A stretch of 64,000 bases of DNA from Lysinibacillus macroides (GTDB lineage Bacteria; Bacillota; Bacilli; Bacillales_A; Planococcaceae). The stretch covers positions 209,979-273,978 of the forward strand of contig NZ_LGCI01000011.1 in assembly GCF_001281525.1 (NCBI RefSeq). The letters run 5' to 3'. The position numbers and the translations under genes were made by a program. Positions 26,957 through 36,528 of the stretch are shown one piece after another (positions within the stretch are counted from its first letter, which is position 1; each line of letters opens with the position of its first letter). The notes beneath the pieces are model-generated. The model was not told the DNA's origin, did no database searches, and was given only the letters and a program-made list of their open reading frames with translations.

Positions 26957-27006
26957 CCCGCCAAATCCCGCCAGAAATATATGCAAAGACCGCCAAAAAA
27001 TTGGCG
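26957..27006. promoter_or_regulatory. Second cluster of CGCCA palindromes, upstream of the Cys-containing gene
   Basis: Two direct CGCCA half-sites (26959-26963 and 26969-26973, 10 bp apart) are followed by a full CGCCA-N6-TGGCG at 26991-27006. They lie about 200 bp before the next gene. The remaining bases to 27203 hold no ORF and no clear promoter hexamers. Confidence 0.55.
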
Positions 27007-27203
27007 TAAACCCGAAGTTGAAATGGTGGTATAACTACTGGTACGCTTAATTTAAGGATGGTTAAGTAGATTTGCTATAAAAAAATGCTTTAAAATAAGC
27101 AGCCAGACTATCTGTGCATAAAGTAGGAAACGTAGATTGCCCAATATTACTAGCTAGTAAAAATATACTTCACCATAAAACTTTATAAAGGTAGGCGTGT
27201 AGT

Positions 27204-28103
27204 GTGAAAGTAGAACTCGAAAATTTATTTTCTATAGACGAATCTAGCCAAGATCAAGTGATTAATGTTTATAATCGTCATGGTATTGCAGTTGGTGCGC
27301 CTGAAATTAAAAAAAGAAATTTAAAAACAAAATTTAATCCCATTTTTACATTAAATGAAGAAATAACATATGAACACGTAACCGCTTTATATGAATCTTT
27401 AGAGCGTGAATTAGGTATTGTTTCAATAGGAGAACGTTTTTACTTTGAGTTTTCAGAACAAGAATATAAGCAGGCTCCATTATTTACTTTAAATTCGACA
27501 GGCAATTCACCAGAAATGTTTGTCGAGGATAAGGGTACATTATTTTCTTTAAGTACACATTGTAAATCTTGTGGACTTATGGCCAAAGAACAACTATCAC
27601 CAATTGTGATCGATACATCGCAAATGAAGGACCGTCATTTAGTACATGTAAGTGGTTATTGGGTTGCCTCTCAGAATTTAGTATCAATAATGAAACAGGA
27701 AAACCTAGGGGGCTATGAGTTACTAGAGGTAATTCATCAAGGGCCTGAGGAAGGTAAACAACTTGCCTATCAAATTATTCCGACACAAATTTTACCCTCA
27801 TGTAGTAGTGATAGAATCAAATTATATTTTGCTACTGAGCAGCCTCCATGTAGCTGTGGTTTAAATGGTGTCATTAATGGTCCAGATATTTATCATCGTA
27901 AGGATTTAAGCAATGTACAAGGCGATGTTTTTTATGCGGCTGAATGGAGCCATGATGGAAGATATTTGTATAGGAAAACATTATTTAGTAAAAGATTTAG
28001 AGAAGCAATTATTAGACATAATATTTCTCGTGATGTAAGAGGAGAAAAGGATTCAAACTTTGGACCGAAAGATTGGCTATTTGATCCTGTGTTAATACAG
28101 TAG
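27204..28103 (+). CDS. Unknown Cys-containing protein, possible ComA-controlled gene
   Basis: 299 residues, not recognised with confidence; no signal peptide or membrane segment. It has C-K-S-C-G near residue 120 and C-S-C-G near 218, two knuckle-like pairs that could hold a metal. Spacing of about 100 residues recalls the double-CXXCG proteins annotated as immunity factors in myxobacteria, but that is only a loose resemblance. GTG start with AAAGGTAGG about 9 nt upstream. The palindromes upstream match those before comQ, so control by the ComX/ComA system is suspected. Confidence 0.7.
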   Translation: MKVELENLFSIDESSQDQVINVYNRHGIAVGAPEIKKRNLKTKFNPIFTLNEEITYEHVTALYESLERELGIVSIGERFYFEFSEQEYKQAPLFTLNSTGNSPEMFVEDKGTLFSLSTHCKSCGLMAKEQLSPIVIDTSQMKDRHLVHVSGYWVASQNLVSIMKQENLGGYELLEVIHQGPEEGKQLAYQIIPTQILPSCSSDRIKLYFATEQPPCSCGLNGVINGPDIYHRKDLSNVQGDVFYAAEWSHDGRYLYRKTLFSKRFREAIIRHNISRDVRGEKDSNFGPKDWLFDPVLIQ

Positions 28104-28336
28104 TGTAGTGGATGTTGAACAATGATATAAAAAGGTTATACGACCTGATTGTAGTAATTCCTTCATTGGCTGTATTTACTTATTTGCATAGAGTGAAGGA
28201 AATATTGCTTATTTTTTGCCCGAGAATATAAGGATATATATTTTTCTAAAAACTACACCTATTCATCATCTCGAATAATCTGAATTATGTTATGATGTGA
28301 ACAACATATTATGAATGTTTTGAGGTGAAGAAATAG

Positions 28337-28945
28337 ATGAAAAAATGGGCATATCCATTAGCAATTATAACGTTCATTGTATTTATTGTATTAAGGGTTA
28401 CTTATCAAGGTAATTTTGTGAATAAATTAGATGCTGCTATAGCAGAGGTGCTTTTTGGTAATCGTTTAATTGATGTTTTTCATTATATAGGTGAACCTGA
28501 ATTTGTGGTCGCTGTAGCGGTAGTTTTACTGGCGTATTTAGCTTGGCGGGTAAAAAATTACCGTGCCATGTTATTGGTTGTTTTCACATTTGCAGCAGGG
28601 AATGTTTTAAATCAGCTATTAAAAAAATGGATTCAACGACCACGACCTGAAATTGAAGACCAGCTAACATCCTTTAGTTTTCCATCGGGACATGCTATGA
28701 CGGGTATTTTATATTTATTCACCACAGCCTATATTTTAGCTGAGCATAATAGTAAAGGTCGTAAAGTATTATTATGGCTTGGAGCAATCATATTAACAAT
28801 GCTTATTGGATTATCTCGTGTTGCAGGAGCTAGGCATTTTGCGTCAGATGTTCTCGCTGGCTGGTGTATGGGCTATACTTGGTTTATCATTTGTGTTATT
28901 TGGTATGAACGTCGCAAGAAATTGTTTCAATCAAATCATCAATAA
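28337..28945 (+). CDS. PAP2-family membrane phosphatase
   Basis: 202 residues, about five or six helices. All three PAP2 active-site motifs are present: K-K-W-I-Q-R-P-R-P (about 95-103), P-S-G-H (about 117-120) and S-R-V-A-G-A-R-H-F-A-S-D (about 160-171). It likely dephosphorylates undecaprenyl-diphosphate or phosphatidylglycerol-phosphate at the membrane surface. Single gene. A weak GAGGTGAAG ribosome binding site precedes the ATG. Confidence 0.88.
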   Translation: MKKWAYPLAIITFIVFIVLRVTYQGNFVNKLDAAIAEVLFGNRLIDVFHYIGEPEFVVAVAVVLLAYLAWRVKNYRAMLLVVFTFAAGNVLNQLLKKWIQRPRPEIEDQLTSFSFPSGHAMTGILYLFTTAYILAEHNSKGRKVLLWLGAIILTMLIGLSRVAGARHFASDVLAGWCMGYTWFIICVIWYERRKKLFQSNHQ

Positions 28946-28947
28946 GT

Positions 28948-28988
28948 CAAAGCAGTATTTGTATTCACATGAATCAATACTGCTTTTT
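28948..28988 (+). terminator. Terminator after PAP2 gene
   Basis: AAAGCAGTATT paired with AATACTGCTTT across an AT-rich loop, then Ts. Confidence 0.8.
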
Positions 28989-29089
28989 ATATTGTAAAGA
29001 ACGATATTTGCCTTATAAAAGAGAATTGCGTATAGGAAACTTTTGCGTTAAGATGAGTACAATAAGAAAAAGAGTAAAGGAAGAAGGCA

Positions 29090-29899
29090 ATGGAAGGAAA
29101 CGTTTTACTAGCATTAGGGCTAACCCTTTTTGCTGGGCTGGCAACAGGTGTGGGCAGTTTAATAGCCTTTTTCACCTCAAGAACAAATACAAAATTTTTG
29201 TCATTAGCACTAGGCTTTTCAGCGGGTGTCATGATTTATGTATCACTTGTTGAAATTTTTGTAAAAGCAAAAGATGCTTTAACCAATGCATTAGGCACAA
29301 CTAATGGTTATTGGATGACCATTCTTGGATTCTTTGGCGGCATGCTATTTATTGCGCTTATTGATAAATTTATTCCAAAGGCTACTAATCCACATGAGGT
29401 AAAGCTTGTTGAAGAGGTAAATGCGATTAAGCCAGAGGTCAATGAGGATCATTTGATGAAGATGGGGATTTTTACAGCCCTTGCGATTGCCATTCATAAT
29501 TTCCCAGAGGGTATTGCAACATTTATGTCAGCGATCAATGATCCAAATGTAGGTATAGCAATTGCCATTGCAGTAGCTATTCATAATATTCCAGAGGGAA
29601 TCGCTGTATCTGTTCCGATTTTCTTTGCCACGGGTAATCGGCGAAAAGCCTTTAAGTTATCATTTTTATCAGGATTAGCAGAGCCTGTCGGTGCATTAGT
29701 AGCATTTTTAATCCTTATGCCGTTTTTAACGGATGTCATGTTCGGAATTGTTTTTGCAGGTGTTGCGGGTATAATGGTTTTTATTTCATTAGATGAATTA
29801 TTACCAGCAGCACAGCGATATGATGAAACTCATTTATCGATGTATGGTTTGGTAGGAGGAATGGCGGTTATGGCCATTAGTCTAGTATTACTTGCATAA
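29090..29899 (+). CDS. zupT: ZIP-family metal transporter
   Basis: 269 residues, eight helices. Both ZIP metal-site motifs are present: H-N-F-P-E-G in helix IV (about residue 135) and H-N-I-P-E-G in helix V (about 164). The cytoplasmic loop before helix IV is acidic. ZupT-like proteins import zinc and other divalent metals. AAGGAAGAAGG precedes the ATG. Single gene with its own terminator. Confidence 0.9.
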   Translation: MEGNVLLALGLTLFAGLATGVGSLIAFFTSRTNTKFLSLALGFSAGVMIYVSLVEIFVKAKDALTNALGTTNGYWMTILGFFGGMLFIALIDKFIPKATNPHEVKLVEEVNAIKPEVNEDHLMKMGIFTALAIAIHNFPEGIATFMSAINDPNVGIAIAIAVAIHNIPEGIAVSVPIFFATGNRRKAFKLSFLSGLAEPVGALVAFLILMPFLTDVMFGIVFAGVAGIMVFISLDELLPAAQRYDETHLSMYGLVGGMAVMAISLVLLA

Positions 29900-29910
29900 T
29901 AAAGAAGAAT

Positions 29911-29953
29911 GGGAGCCAACTACGTAAAAGTCGGTTCCCTTTCCTGTTTTTTT
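29911..29953 (+). terminator. Terminator after zupT
   Basis: GGGAGCCAACT pairs with AGTCGGTTCCC (one mismatch), followed by a T-rich tail that overlaps the end of the convergent mtnX remnant. Confidence 0.7.
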
Positions 29954-30418
29954 AGGATGTAGCCATTGTCTTGTGTGACTCTATAATTTTCTGTGTAGCT
30001 TGTAAGCAATTATAGAAAGTAGTAAAGGGTTTATAAGGAATTTGAAGCTCCTCACAGCGATGAATAAGGTGATCTCTAGCCTGCTTGTTTGGCTGCCTCA
30101 AAATTCGATAGAGAATCGCCAATCACAATTTTAAAATGATCATCTGTGGCGACCTTGCGCATAGCGAACAAACTCTCCAAAGCCTTCACGAATTTTTGCT
30201 GTATCCGTAAGATATTGAATGATGTCATCTTTTTGTTGTGTAGCGAGTAGCTGAAACATAGCTGAGAGACCATCTTTAAATGAGAGTGTTTGTGTTATCA
30301 TAGCCTCTACAATTTTTTGAGACTCTTCTGGCACAAATTGAGTCATCAAGGAAAAAATATTATCCGTTTCTGTTATCGTGCCATCGAAATCACAGAAAAT
30401 AATTGGTTTCAAGATCAT
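29952..30418 (-). pseudogene. mtnX: Decayed mtnX (HK-MTPenyl-1-P phosphatase) with internal deletion and frameshifts
   Basis: From ATG 30418 (AAGGGGA upstream) the frame reads a HAD phosphatase start, I-I-F-C-D-F-D-G-T-I-T, to I-R-E-G-F-G-E-F-V, then runs out of frame to a stop at 30140. The following segment, I-V-I-G-D-S-L-S-N-F-E-A-A-K, is in another frame and stops at 30076; a third piece, D-H-L-I-H-R-C-E-E-L, ends at 29952. Compared with B. subtilis MtnX, roughly 80 central residues are missing at the first break, so this is a real deletion, not just a sequencing slip. The enzyme acts in methionine salvage; no other mtn gene is here. Confidence 0.8.
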
Positions 30419-30504
30419 TCCCCTTTTAAGTGAAGCATCCATTCCAATCATGCTGCGTTACAATGATAGATGTATATGGATAAGCATTCAAGAAAAAACG
30501 CCTA

Positions 30505-31422
30505 CTATGATAGCAGACGTTTTCCTGTTTCATTTATTTGTACCCCATGTTCATCCGCTTTTGTTAGAATAATTCGATGCGTTGGGAATTTAGTTTTCAT
30601 TGTTTGTACGAATTCATCAGCAATGGTAGTAGGAATAATAGAGATTAATGTTGGGCCTGCTCCACTTAGTGCTGTTCCATAAGCCCCATTTTCCTTTGCA
30701 GCCGTGCGAATCTCTGTATAGGCAGGAATTAGCTTGGCGCGAAATGGCTCATGAAATAAATCAGCTTCCATATAACGACCAGCACGTTCAAAATCACGTG
30801 CCATTAAAGCGGCTGCTAACATATTTGCATTTGCTGAAGCGCTCACAGCATAAGCTCGGTCGAATTTCTCTGGTAATACAGAGCGTGCCTCGCTTGTTTT
30901 AAGCTCAATATCTGGCACATATACAACAAAGGATGCATGGATATCATTTATATGAAATGTATCGACAATGCCGTTTTCATCCATCGAAGAAATAGTTAAA
31001 CCGCCTAAGACAGAGGCTGTTGCGTTGTCAGGATGACCTTCAATTTGTGAAGATAGATTAAGCTTATCTTGAACGGTTAAGCCAAGCTCACATACTTGGT
31101 TTGCCAGTTCAATACCTGCAACGATAGCGGCTGCACTGCTTCCAAGACCACGTGCTAATGGGAGCTCACTCGCCATCTCAACCCGACAGGCAGGTAGCTG
31201 TTTGCCATATTGATCTGCAATTTTTTTAGCAATCACGTATAGTAAATGCTCTTCAAGTTCAAACTCTTTAGGACCGTTGTCATCAAGGTGAATAATCTCC
31301 CATGTATCTTGCAAAGAAACTGTAAGCTTTAAGTAAAGAGACAAGCCAAGTCCTATTGAATCGAAGCCAGGCCCTAAATTGGCTGTGCTTCCAGGAACTG
31401 AGATTTGCCACATTTTACTCAT
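30505..31422 (-). CDS. thrB: Homoserine kinase
   Basis: 305 residues, GHMP-kinase family. The ATP-binding [12 protein letters not shown] is near residue 90 and the family opening [12 protein letters not shown] is at about 9-20. It phosphorylates homoserine for threonine synthesis. The start overlaps the thrC stop by 4 nt, so the two are translated together, in the Bacillus order thrC-thrB; hom is not in the window. Confidence 0.93.
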   Translation of the reverse strand: MSKMWQISVPGSTANLGPGFDSIGLGLSLYLKLTVSLQDTWEIIHLDDNGPKEFELEEHLLYVIAKKIADQYGKQLPACRVEMASELPLARGLGSSAAAIVAGIELANQVCELGLTVQDKLNLSSQIEGHPDNATASVLGGLTISSMDENGIVDTFHINDIHASFVVYVPDIELKTSEARSVLPEKFDRAYAVSASANANMLAAALMARDFERAGRYMEADLFHEPFRAKLIPAYTEIRTAAKENGAYGTALSGAGPTLISIIPTTIADEFVQTMKTKFPTHRIILTKADEHGVQINETGKRLLS

Positions 31423-32471
31423 AGTACACCTTCAATATACGTGCGAATTTCTTGTTCATCATTTTTTAGGGCTACAACCTCTACAGTAGATGTGTCCATC
31501 GCTGTATCAGGATCTTTTAGTCCGTTGCCTGTAAAAATAGTTACTACTTTAGCGCCCTTTGAAATTTTGCCATTTTCCACTGATTTAATGACACCTGCTA
31601 ATGAAGCAGCCGAACCTGGCTCAACGAAAATGCCCTCTGTATTTGCAATTAGTTTATAGGCAGCTAGAATTTCTTCATCTGTAACGGAATCAATAATACC
31701 ACCAGACTCATCGCGAGCAGCCTCTGCAAGTTTCCAGCTAGCAGGATTACCAATTCGAATAGCTGTTGCCACTGTTTCAGGGTTTGCAATTGGCTCTCCC
31801 TTTACAATTGCAGCAGCACCTTCGGCTTCAAAGCCGTACATTTTTGGAAGACCGCTATCTTTTGCAGCATGATATTCTTTAAAGCCTTTCCAGTATGCTG
31901 TAATATTTCCCGCGTTACCAACAGGGATGCAGAGATAATCAGGTGCTGAACCTAACGCATCAACAATTTCAAAGGATGCTGTTTTTTGTCCCTCAATGCG
32001 ATATGGATTGACTGAGTTAACAAGAGCGACAGGTGTTGTTTCACTTACCTGGCGAACGATATTTAAAGCGTCGTCAAAGTTACCATCGATTTCAATGATT
32101 TTTGCACCATACATTGTTGCTTGTGCAAGCTTACCAAGAGCGACTTTTCCTTTGGGAATTACAACGATAGACTGGATACCAGCTCGTGTTGCATAGGCAG
32201 CAGCAGCAGCAGAAGTGTTTCCAGTAGAAGCGCAAATAACGCATTTACTACCATCTTCTATGGCCTTTGCCACAGCAAATACCATGCCTCGGTCTTTGAA
32301 TGAACCAGTTGGATTTGCACCTTCAATTTTTCCATAAAGCTCAATACCTAATTTTTTAGATAAATTCACTAAATGTATAAGAGGCGTATTGCCTTCATTT
32401 AACGTTAATGCAGGTGTGTTGTCTGTTACGGGTAAAAATTGTTTATATTCTTCAATAAGGCCTTTCCACAT
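31419..32471 (-). CDS. thrC: Threonine synthase
   Basis: 350 residues, PLP fold II. The PLP lysine lies in G-S-F-K-D-R-G-M (about residues 57-64); the phosphate-binding G-N-A-G-N loop follows near 185. It converts O-phosphohomoserine to threonine. First gene of the thrC-thrB pair, with AAAGGAGAT upstream of the ATG. The 200-bp divergent region shared with the NiaP-like gene shows no T-box leader. Confidence 0.94.
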   Translation of the reverse strand: MWKGLIEEYKQFLPVTDNTPALTLNEGNTPLIHLVNLSKKLGIELYGKIEGANPTGSFKDRGMVFAVAKAIEDGSKCVICASTGNTSAAAAAYATRAGIQSIVVIPKGKVALGKLAQATMYGAKIIEIDGNFDDALNIVRQVSETTPVALVNSVNPYRIEGQKTASFEIVDALGSAPDYLCIPVGNAGNITAYWKGFKEYHAAKDSGLPKMYGFEAEGAAAIVKGEPIANPETVATAIRIGNPASWKLAEAARDESGGIIDSVTDEEILAAYKLIANTEGIFVEPGSAASLAGVIKSVENGKISKGAKVVTIFTGNGLKDPDTAMDTSTVEVVALKNDEQEIRTYIEGVL

Positions 32472-32604
32472 AATAGTATGATCTCCTTTTGTTCTTATAG
32501 AAAGAACAGCTGTTTTTGTATAAAAGACATTTTAACGCAAACAGCCCTGTAATTTCAATAGCATTTCATAAATTGTCGAAACAATTTGGTAATTTGAATT
32601 TTAC

Positions 32605-32666
32605 TTGTCACTTTCTTGAAACAACTGTATAGTAATTATACATTGTAATGTCAAATGTAAAGACAG
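32605..32666 (+). promoter_or_regulatory. niaP promoter and possible repressor site
   Basis: -35 TTGTCA (32605-32610), 17-nt spacer, -10 TATAGT (32628-32633). Downstream, near 32649-32665, TGTC-N9-GACA forms a short inverted repeat overlapping the early transcript, where a repressor such as NiaR could bind. The promoter is well supported; the NiaR assignment is a guess. Confidence 0.55.
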
Positions 32667-32675
32667 GTGGTTAGG

Positions 32676-33905
32676 ATGACAACAAATACTATAGGAACAA
32701 ATAAATCTCAACAACCTATTTCGAGAAATAAGCTTTTAGGTGTAGCAGGAATAGGCTGGCTTTTTGATGCAATGGATGTTGGGATATTATCCTTTGTGAT
32801 TGCTGCATTGGCAGCTGATTGGGGACTATCGCCGAGTCAATCTGGTTGGATTGGTAGTGTTAATTCAATCGGAATGGCTGTAGGAGCGCTAGTATTCGGT
32901 GTTTTTGCTGATAAAGTAGGGCGAAAGAAAATTTTTATGTGGACACTTGTACTTTTTTCAGTAGCAAGTGGTTTATCTGCCTTTACAACGACCTTAGTAG
33001 CCTTTTTACTACTACGTTTTTTAGTAGGGATGGGATTAGGCGGAGAATTGCCGGTTGCATCGACATTAGTATCTGAAAGTGTAAAAGCAAAGGAAAGAGG
33101 ACGTGTCGTTGTTTTACTGGAAAGCTTTTGGGCAGCAGGCTGGTTAATTGCGGCATTGATTTCCTATTTTGTTATTCCAACATGGGGATGGCGAGTAGCC
33201 CTCATATTAACAGCACTTCCAGCCTTCTATGCCATTTATCTTCGCTGGCATCTCCCTGATTCACCGCAATTTACGGTGAAGGAAGAATCCAAGAAGCGTA
33301 GTATTGGTCAAAATATAAAGGATGTTTGGTCGAAGAAATATGCGCGTTCCACGCTAATGCTATGGGTATTATGGTTTACGGTTGTATTCTCCTATTATGG
33401 CATGTTTTTATGGCTACCAAGTGTGATGGTTGGTAAGGGCTTTGATATGATCACTAGCTTTAAATATGTTCTTATTATGACATTAGCTCAATTACCAGGG
33501 TATTTTACAGCAGCATGGTTTATTGATAAAATTGGACGGAAATTTGTGCTAGTTTCTTATCTAATAGGTACAGCAATTAGTGCTGCTATTTTTGGTAATG
33601 CAGAAACGCTCAGTATACTCTTAGCTTCAGGCATGTTTTTATCATTTTTTAACTTAGGTGCATGGGGTGCCCTTTATGCTTATACACCTGAACAGTACCC
33701 GGCTATTATTCGTGGAACTGGTGCGGGGATGGCAGCAGCCGTTGGACGTATTGGTGGTATCTTTGGACCACTGTTAGTTGGCTTTTTATTAACAGCAGGC
33801 TATACAATTGGCTTTATTTTTGCCATTTTCTGTGTAGCAATCATGATTGGGGTTATAGGCGTAGTTTTCTTAGGAAAAGAAACCAAACAACTAGAATTAG
33901 AATAG
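32676..33905 (+). CDS. niaP: MFS transporter, probable niacin permease (NiaP/YceI-like)
   Basis: 409 residues, 12 helices, MFS metabolite:H+ symporter group. The motif-A loop D-K-V-G-R-K-K follows helix 2 and a related D-K-I-G-R-K sits in the second half. Opening G-W-L-F-D-A-M-D-V-G-I-L-S-F and A-Y-T-P-E-Q-Y-P strongly resemble B. subtilis NiaP, which imports nicotinate. ATG 32676 is preferred over GTG 32667, which lies in the AGGTGG ribosome binding site. Divergent from thrC and upstream of an RpiR-type regulator. Confidence 0.8.
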   Translation: MTTNTIGTNKSQQPISRNKLLGVAGIGWLFDAMDVGILSFVIAALAADWGLSPSQSGWIGSVNSIGMAVGALVFGVFADKVGRKKIFMWTLVLFSVASGLSAFTTTLVAFLLLRFLVGMGLGGELPVASTLVSESVKAKERGRVVVLLESFWAAGWLIAALISYFVIPTWGWRVALILTALPAFYAIYLRWHLPDSPQFTVKEESKKRSIGQNIKDVWSKKYARSTLMLWVLWFTVVFSYYGMFLWLPSVMVGKGFDMITSFKYVLIMTLAQLPGYFTAAWFIDKIGRKFVLVSYLIGTAISAAIFGNAETLSILLASGMFLSFFNLGAWGALYAYTPEQYPAIIRGTGAGMAAAVGRIGGIFGPLLVGFLLTAGYTIGFIFAIFCVAIMIGVIGVVFLGKETKQLELE

Positions 33906-33916
33906 TCATACATCAT

Positions 33917-33958
33917 AAATGCCTTGGCTCATAAATAGATGATTCAGGGCATTTTTTA
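33917..33958 (+). terminator. Terminator after niaP
   Basis: AAATGCC pairs with GGGCATTT, with an inner CTCAT/ATGA stem, then a T-run. Confidence 0.75.
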
Positions 33959-34168
33959 TTTCGTTCATAAATTTGTTGAAATTACAAATGCGTATAAAAC
34001 AAGGATTAAAACGTATTATCGTATTAGCAGGTTGAAGCGCTAAAGTTTTTTCAGAAAAGTCATTGTATTCAAATTGTAATCGTGATACTGTATTGCTAAT
34101 CGAATTTTGAGGCAGTAGGAAACAATCTCCTGTTCGTGATAAGGTCATTGAAAGAAGGGTTGTTAGAT

Positions 34169-35035
34169 ATGAGTATTCAAGAGGATATAAAGAAAAGATT
34201 TGTAAGGCTGTCAAAGGGGCAGCGTAAGGTAGCGCAATTTGTAATGGACAATCCCACAACTGTTATTGCTAATGGTGCAGCAGAAGTAGGGAGGATGGCA
34301 AATGTAAGTGAGTCAACTGTTATTCGTTTTTGTTATGCGATGGATCTTTCGGGTTATGTAGAACTGCAGGAAGAGGTAAGAAATTATGTGATGTCTCAAA
34401 ATGATGGAATGCATTTACAACGTTCACATGCTGCTAATAAGTTAAGTCAATCTAGCTTTGGAAAGGTTATGCAAGGTGATAGTCAAAATATCCAGGAAGC
34501 GATTCAATTTATTAATGATAAGCTTATTCAAAAAAGTTCAAAATGGATGCATGAGGCAGACAATATTTATATTTTAGGTACTCATCACGTGGCATCTATG
34601 GCAGATTGGCTATCACATACATTAAAAACGTTACGTTCCAATATTAAGGAGCTGCGTTTAAATTCTGATGATATTTTACAACAAATAAATAATATGGGTG
34701 AACATACAACATTCATTGTATTCACTTTTGATAAACAGATAAAGGATATTCAAACAATTGTTGAAATTGCCAAGATGAAAAAAGTAAAAATTATTGTCAT
34801 CACAGGCTCTGCATTTTCACCTATTCGAGAATATGCTAGTGCATTATTTGCGCTTGGCACAAAAAGTCATTCTTCCCTAGATATCGCTCCTGTTTTAGTG
34901 TCATTTTTGCATGCTTTGATAGAGGAAATGATCAGTCAAGACAAAGCTCAATATGAAAAATATCAACAATCCTATGAGCAAGTAGAGAGTAATGTACTAT
35001 TCCTTGACGCTGCTAGAGAGAAGCAGATATTTTAA
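34169..35035 (+). CDS. RpiR/MurR-family transcriptional regulator
   Basis: 288 residues. N-terminal HTH_6 domain (about 1-75, with L-S-K-G-Q-R-K-V-A-Q-F-V and V-S-E-S-T-V-I-R-F-C) and C-terminal SIS sugar-isomerase domain (about 120-255). Such regulators sense phosphosugars or related ligands. ATG 34169 has AAGGG about 10 nt upstream; an in-frame GTG at 34136 lacks a site. No sugar operon is adjacent, so its target is unclear; it might act on genes outside the window. Own terminator. Confidence 0.85.
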   Translation: MSIQEDIKKRFVRLSKGQRKVAQFVMDNPTTVIANGAAEVGRMANVSESTVIRFCYAMDLSGYVELQEEVRNYVMSQNDGMHLQRSHAANKLSQSSFGKVMQGDSQNIQEAIQFINDKLIQKSSKWMHEADNIYILGTHHVASMADWLSHTLKTLRSNIKELRLNSDDILQQINNMGEHTTFIVFTFDKQIKDIQTIVEIAKMKKVKIIVITGSAFSPIREYASALFALGTKSHSSLDIAPVLVSFLHALIEEMISQDKAQYEKYQQSYEQVESNVLFLDAAREKQIF

Positions 35036-35047
35036 TACAAACAACTG

Positions 35048-35090
35048 CGCATAGATAACGTGTGATCCACACAGCTCTATGCGTTTTTTA
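35048..35090 (+). terminator. Terminator after RpiR regulator
   Basis: CGCATAG/CTATGCG outer stem and GTGTG/CACAC inner stem, then six Ts. Confidence 0.85.
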
Positions 35091-35143
35091 TATAATAAAA
35101 AGATGTCCAAATATGATTTAGACATCTAGCTAGGAAGAGTGAA

Positions 35144-35950
35144 TTATATCATTTTACTTAAGCTATACTCATTAACATAGGTATAATCATTTAATTTTAT
35201 AGCATTTTGTCGAATACCCTCTTGCTGAAAGCCTAGTTTATTAAAGAGATGTAAGGCAATTTCATTATGCTCCATAACAGATAGTTCTAGTCGCGAAATA
35301 TCACGTTGTTTAGACCAGTTTTCAACTGCTTTCATCAAGGCAGAACCAATGCCTTTTTGCTGATATTCTTTTTTTACTGCTACGCGCACAGAGGCTACGT
35401 GCTGTACCTTTGATTGCTTATAGCCATGTATCACAGCATAGCCTGCAAAAATACCATTTAATACACAAAGTAATATTGTGCGATTTTTTAGTTGTTTCCA
35501 ATAGGTTAAATTTTTACGTAGCTGCTGCACTGTTAAATTTAATTCATTTTGTACATTGTACATGAAGTCGGTTTGTTGAAGAATTTCTTCCTGTAAGTGA
35601 ATAAACGATCTAGCGTCAGATGCTTCAATCCCTCGAATTATATATGCAGATGGATTTTCTTCATTTTTAGAAGCATTGCTTTCAGTAGACTTCATTTGTG
35701 TACGTGAGAATGTTACACTATTACCGAGTTTCACTTCAATGACATAATAACCTGCATTTGTCCATGACAAATAGTGTGAAAGAGGGGGCTTGGTTTTCTT
35801 CCACCAGCTTTTATTTAAGTATGCAGCATTTGGTAAGGATTGTCCCATAATATTTTCTAATTCATTAAAGGATAGTGTGATTTCTTGTTGTAAGGCTACT
35901 TCAAAATAATTTGCTAAAGGAATATACTTTTTTTCCATCTTTTTTATCAT
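35144..35950 (-). CDS. DUF7662-like + GNAT acetyltransferase fusion
   Basis: 268 residues in two parts. Residues about 8-85 resemble the DUF7662 domain (Y-I-P-L-A-N-Y, L-S-F-N-E-L-E-N-I-M-G, L-P-N-A-A-Y, S-W-W). Residues about 105-265 are a GNAT domain with acetyl-CoA loop V-K-K-E-Y-Q-Q-K-G-I-G-S-A and the A-L-H-L-F-N-K-L-G-F-Q ending. The N-terminal domain is of unknown role; the fusion suggests it recognises the acceptor. Start 35950 has GGGGA 5-6 nt upstream; ATG 35962 is an alternative. Confidence 0.8.
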   Translation of the reverse strand: MIKKMEKKYIPLANYFEVALQQEITLSFNELENIMGQSLPNAAYLNKSWWKKTKPPLSHYLSWTNAGYYVIEVKLGNSVTFSRTQMKSTESNASKNEENPSAYIIRGIEASDARSFIHLQEEILQQTDFMYNVQNELNLTVQQLRKNLTYWKQLKNRTILLCVLNGIFAGYAVIHGYKQSKVQHVASVRVAVKKEYQQKGIGSALMKAVENWSKQRDISRLELSVMEHNEIALHLFNKLGFQQEGIRQNAIKLNDYTYVNEYSLSKMI

Positions 35951-35962
35951 CGTAATCCCCAT

Positions 35963-36528
35963 TTCTTGTATATCTAAAAATATAGACTATTTGATGATAG
36001 CATAAAATTATGCTTACTTAAATATAAAACCCAACTAAATATCTATATATACTAATTTACTAAAAAAAAAGATGCATTTTTTACTATTAAATGTTAAATA
36101 AAGGATAGATAATTAGGGAAATCATAAATTGAAAGAAAGATATATGAAATAGTACTCAAATAAGTTATAATATATATATAGTTTATTTGCAAACTAGGAT
36201 ATTAAAGTAGCTTTGAGATAAAGATTTTAGAGTATCGAGATGAAGCTTTTACACCTTATTTGTATGGGCTCATGCTATGCTACTATTTTCGTTTTGTCTA
36301 TTATGACTTTGTTATTAAAAGATAACACAGACAGTGAATGGCTATCTTTGTGCACAGGGTAAGAGGTCACAGATTTGTAGGAAAATAAAAAATGGGCGTG
36401 CCTCATTATAATGGAAATCACTTGCTTGACAAAAGACATCTTTCTGCCATTGATCCCATCGTATTTCAATAATATGTATGATAAAATAAAATATAAATGT
36501 AAGTGTCACTTTAGGAGGAATTGATTCA
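35963..36528. other. AT-rich intergenic region before ppaC, no gene seen
   Basis: About 560 bp, extremely AT-rich, with a TATATATATA tract near 36170. Short ORFs on the minus strand have no ribosome binding sites and look random. No terminator serves the divergent neighbours. It probably contains the ppaC promoter, but no convincing -35/-10 pair was fixed. Confidence 0.5.

Noticed and set aside
26923..27006. CRISPR-like repeats near comA
   Set aside because: The repeated units are palindromic half-sites at irregular spacing, with no spacers of equal length and no cas genes.
28969..29253. 94-codon ORF overlapping zupT
   Set aside because: Shadow of the zupT gene in another frame; zupT has both ZIP motifs.
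32472..32666. T-box leader for thrC
   Set aside because: The region is too short and shows neither a specifier stem nor an antiterminator.
36170..36180. TATATATATA tract as a promoter or origin element
   Set aside because: Simple AT repeat in AT-rich DNA with no supporting boxes.
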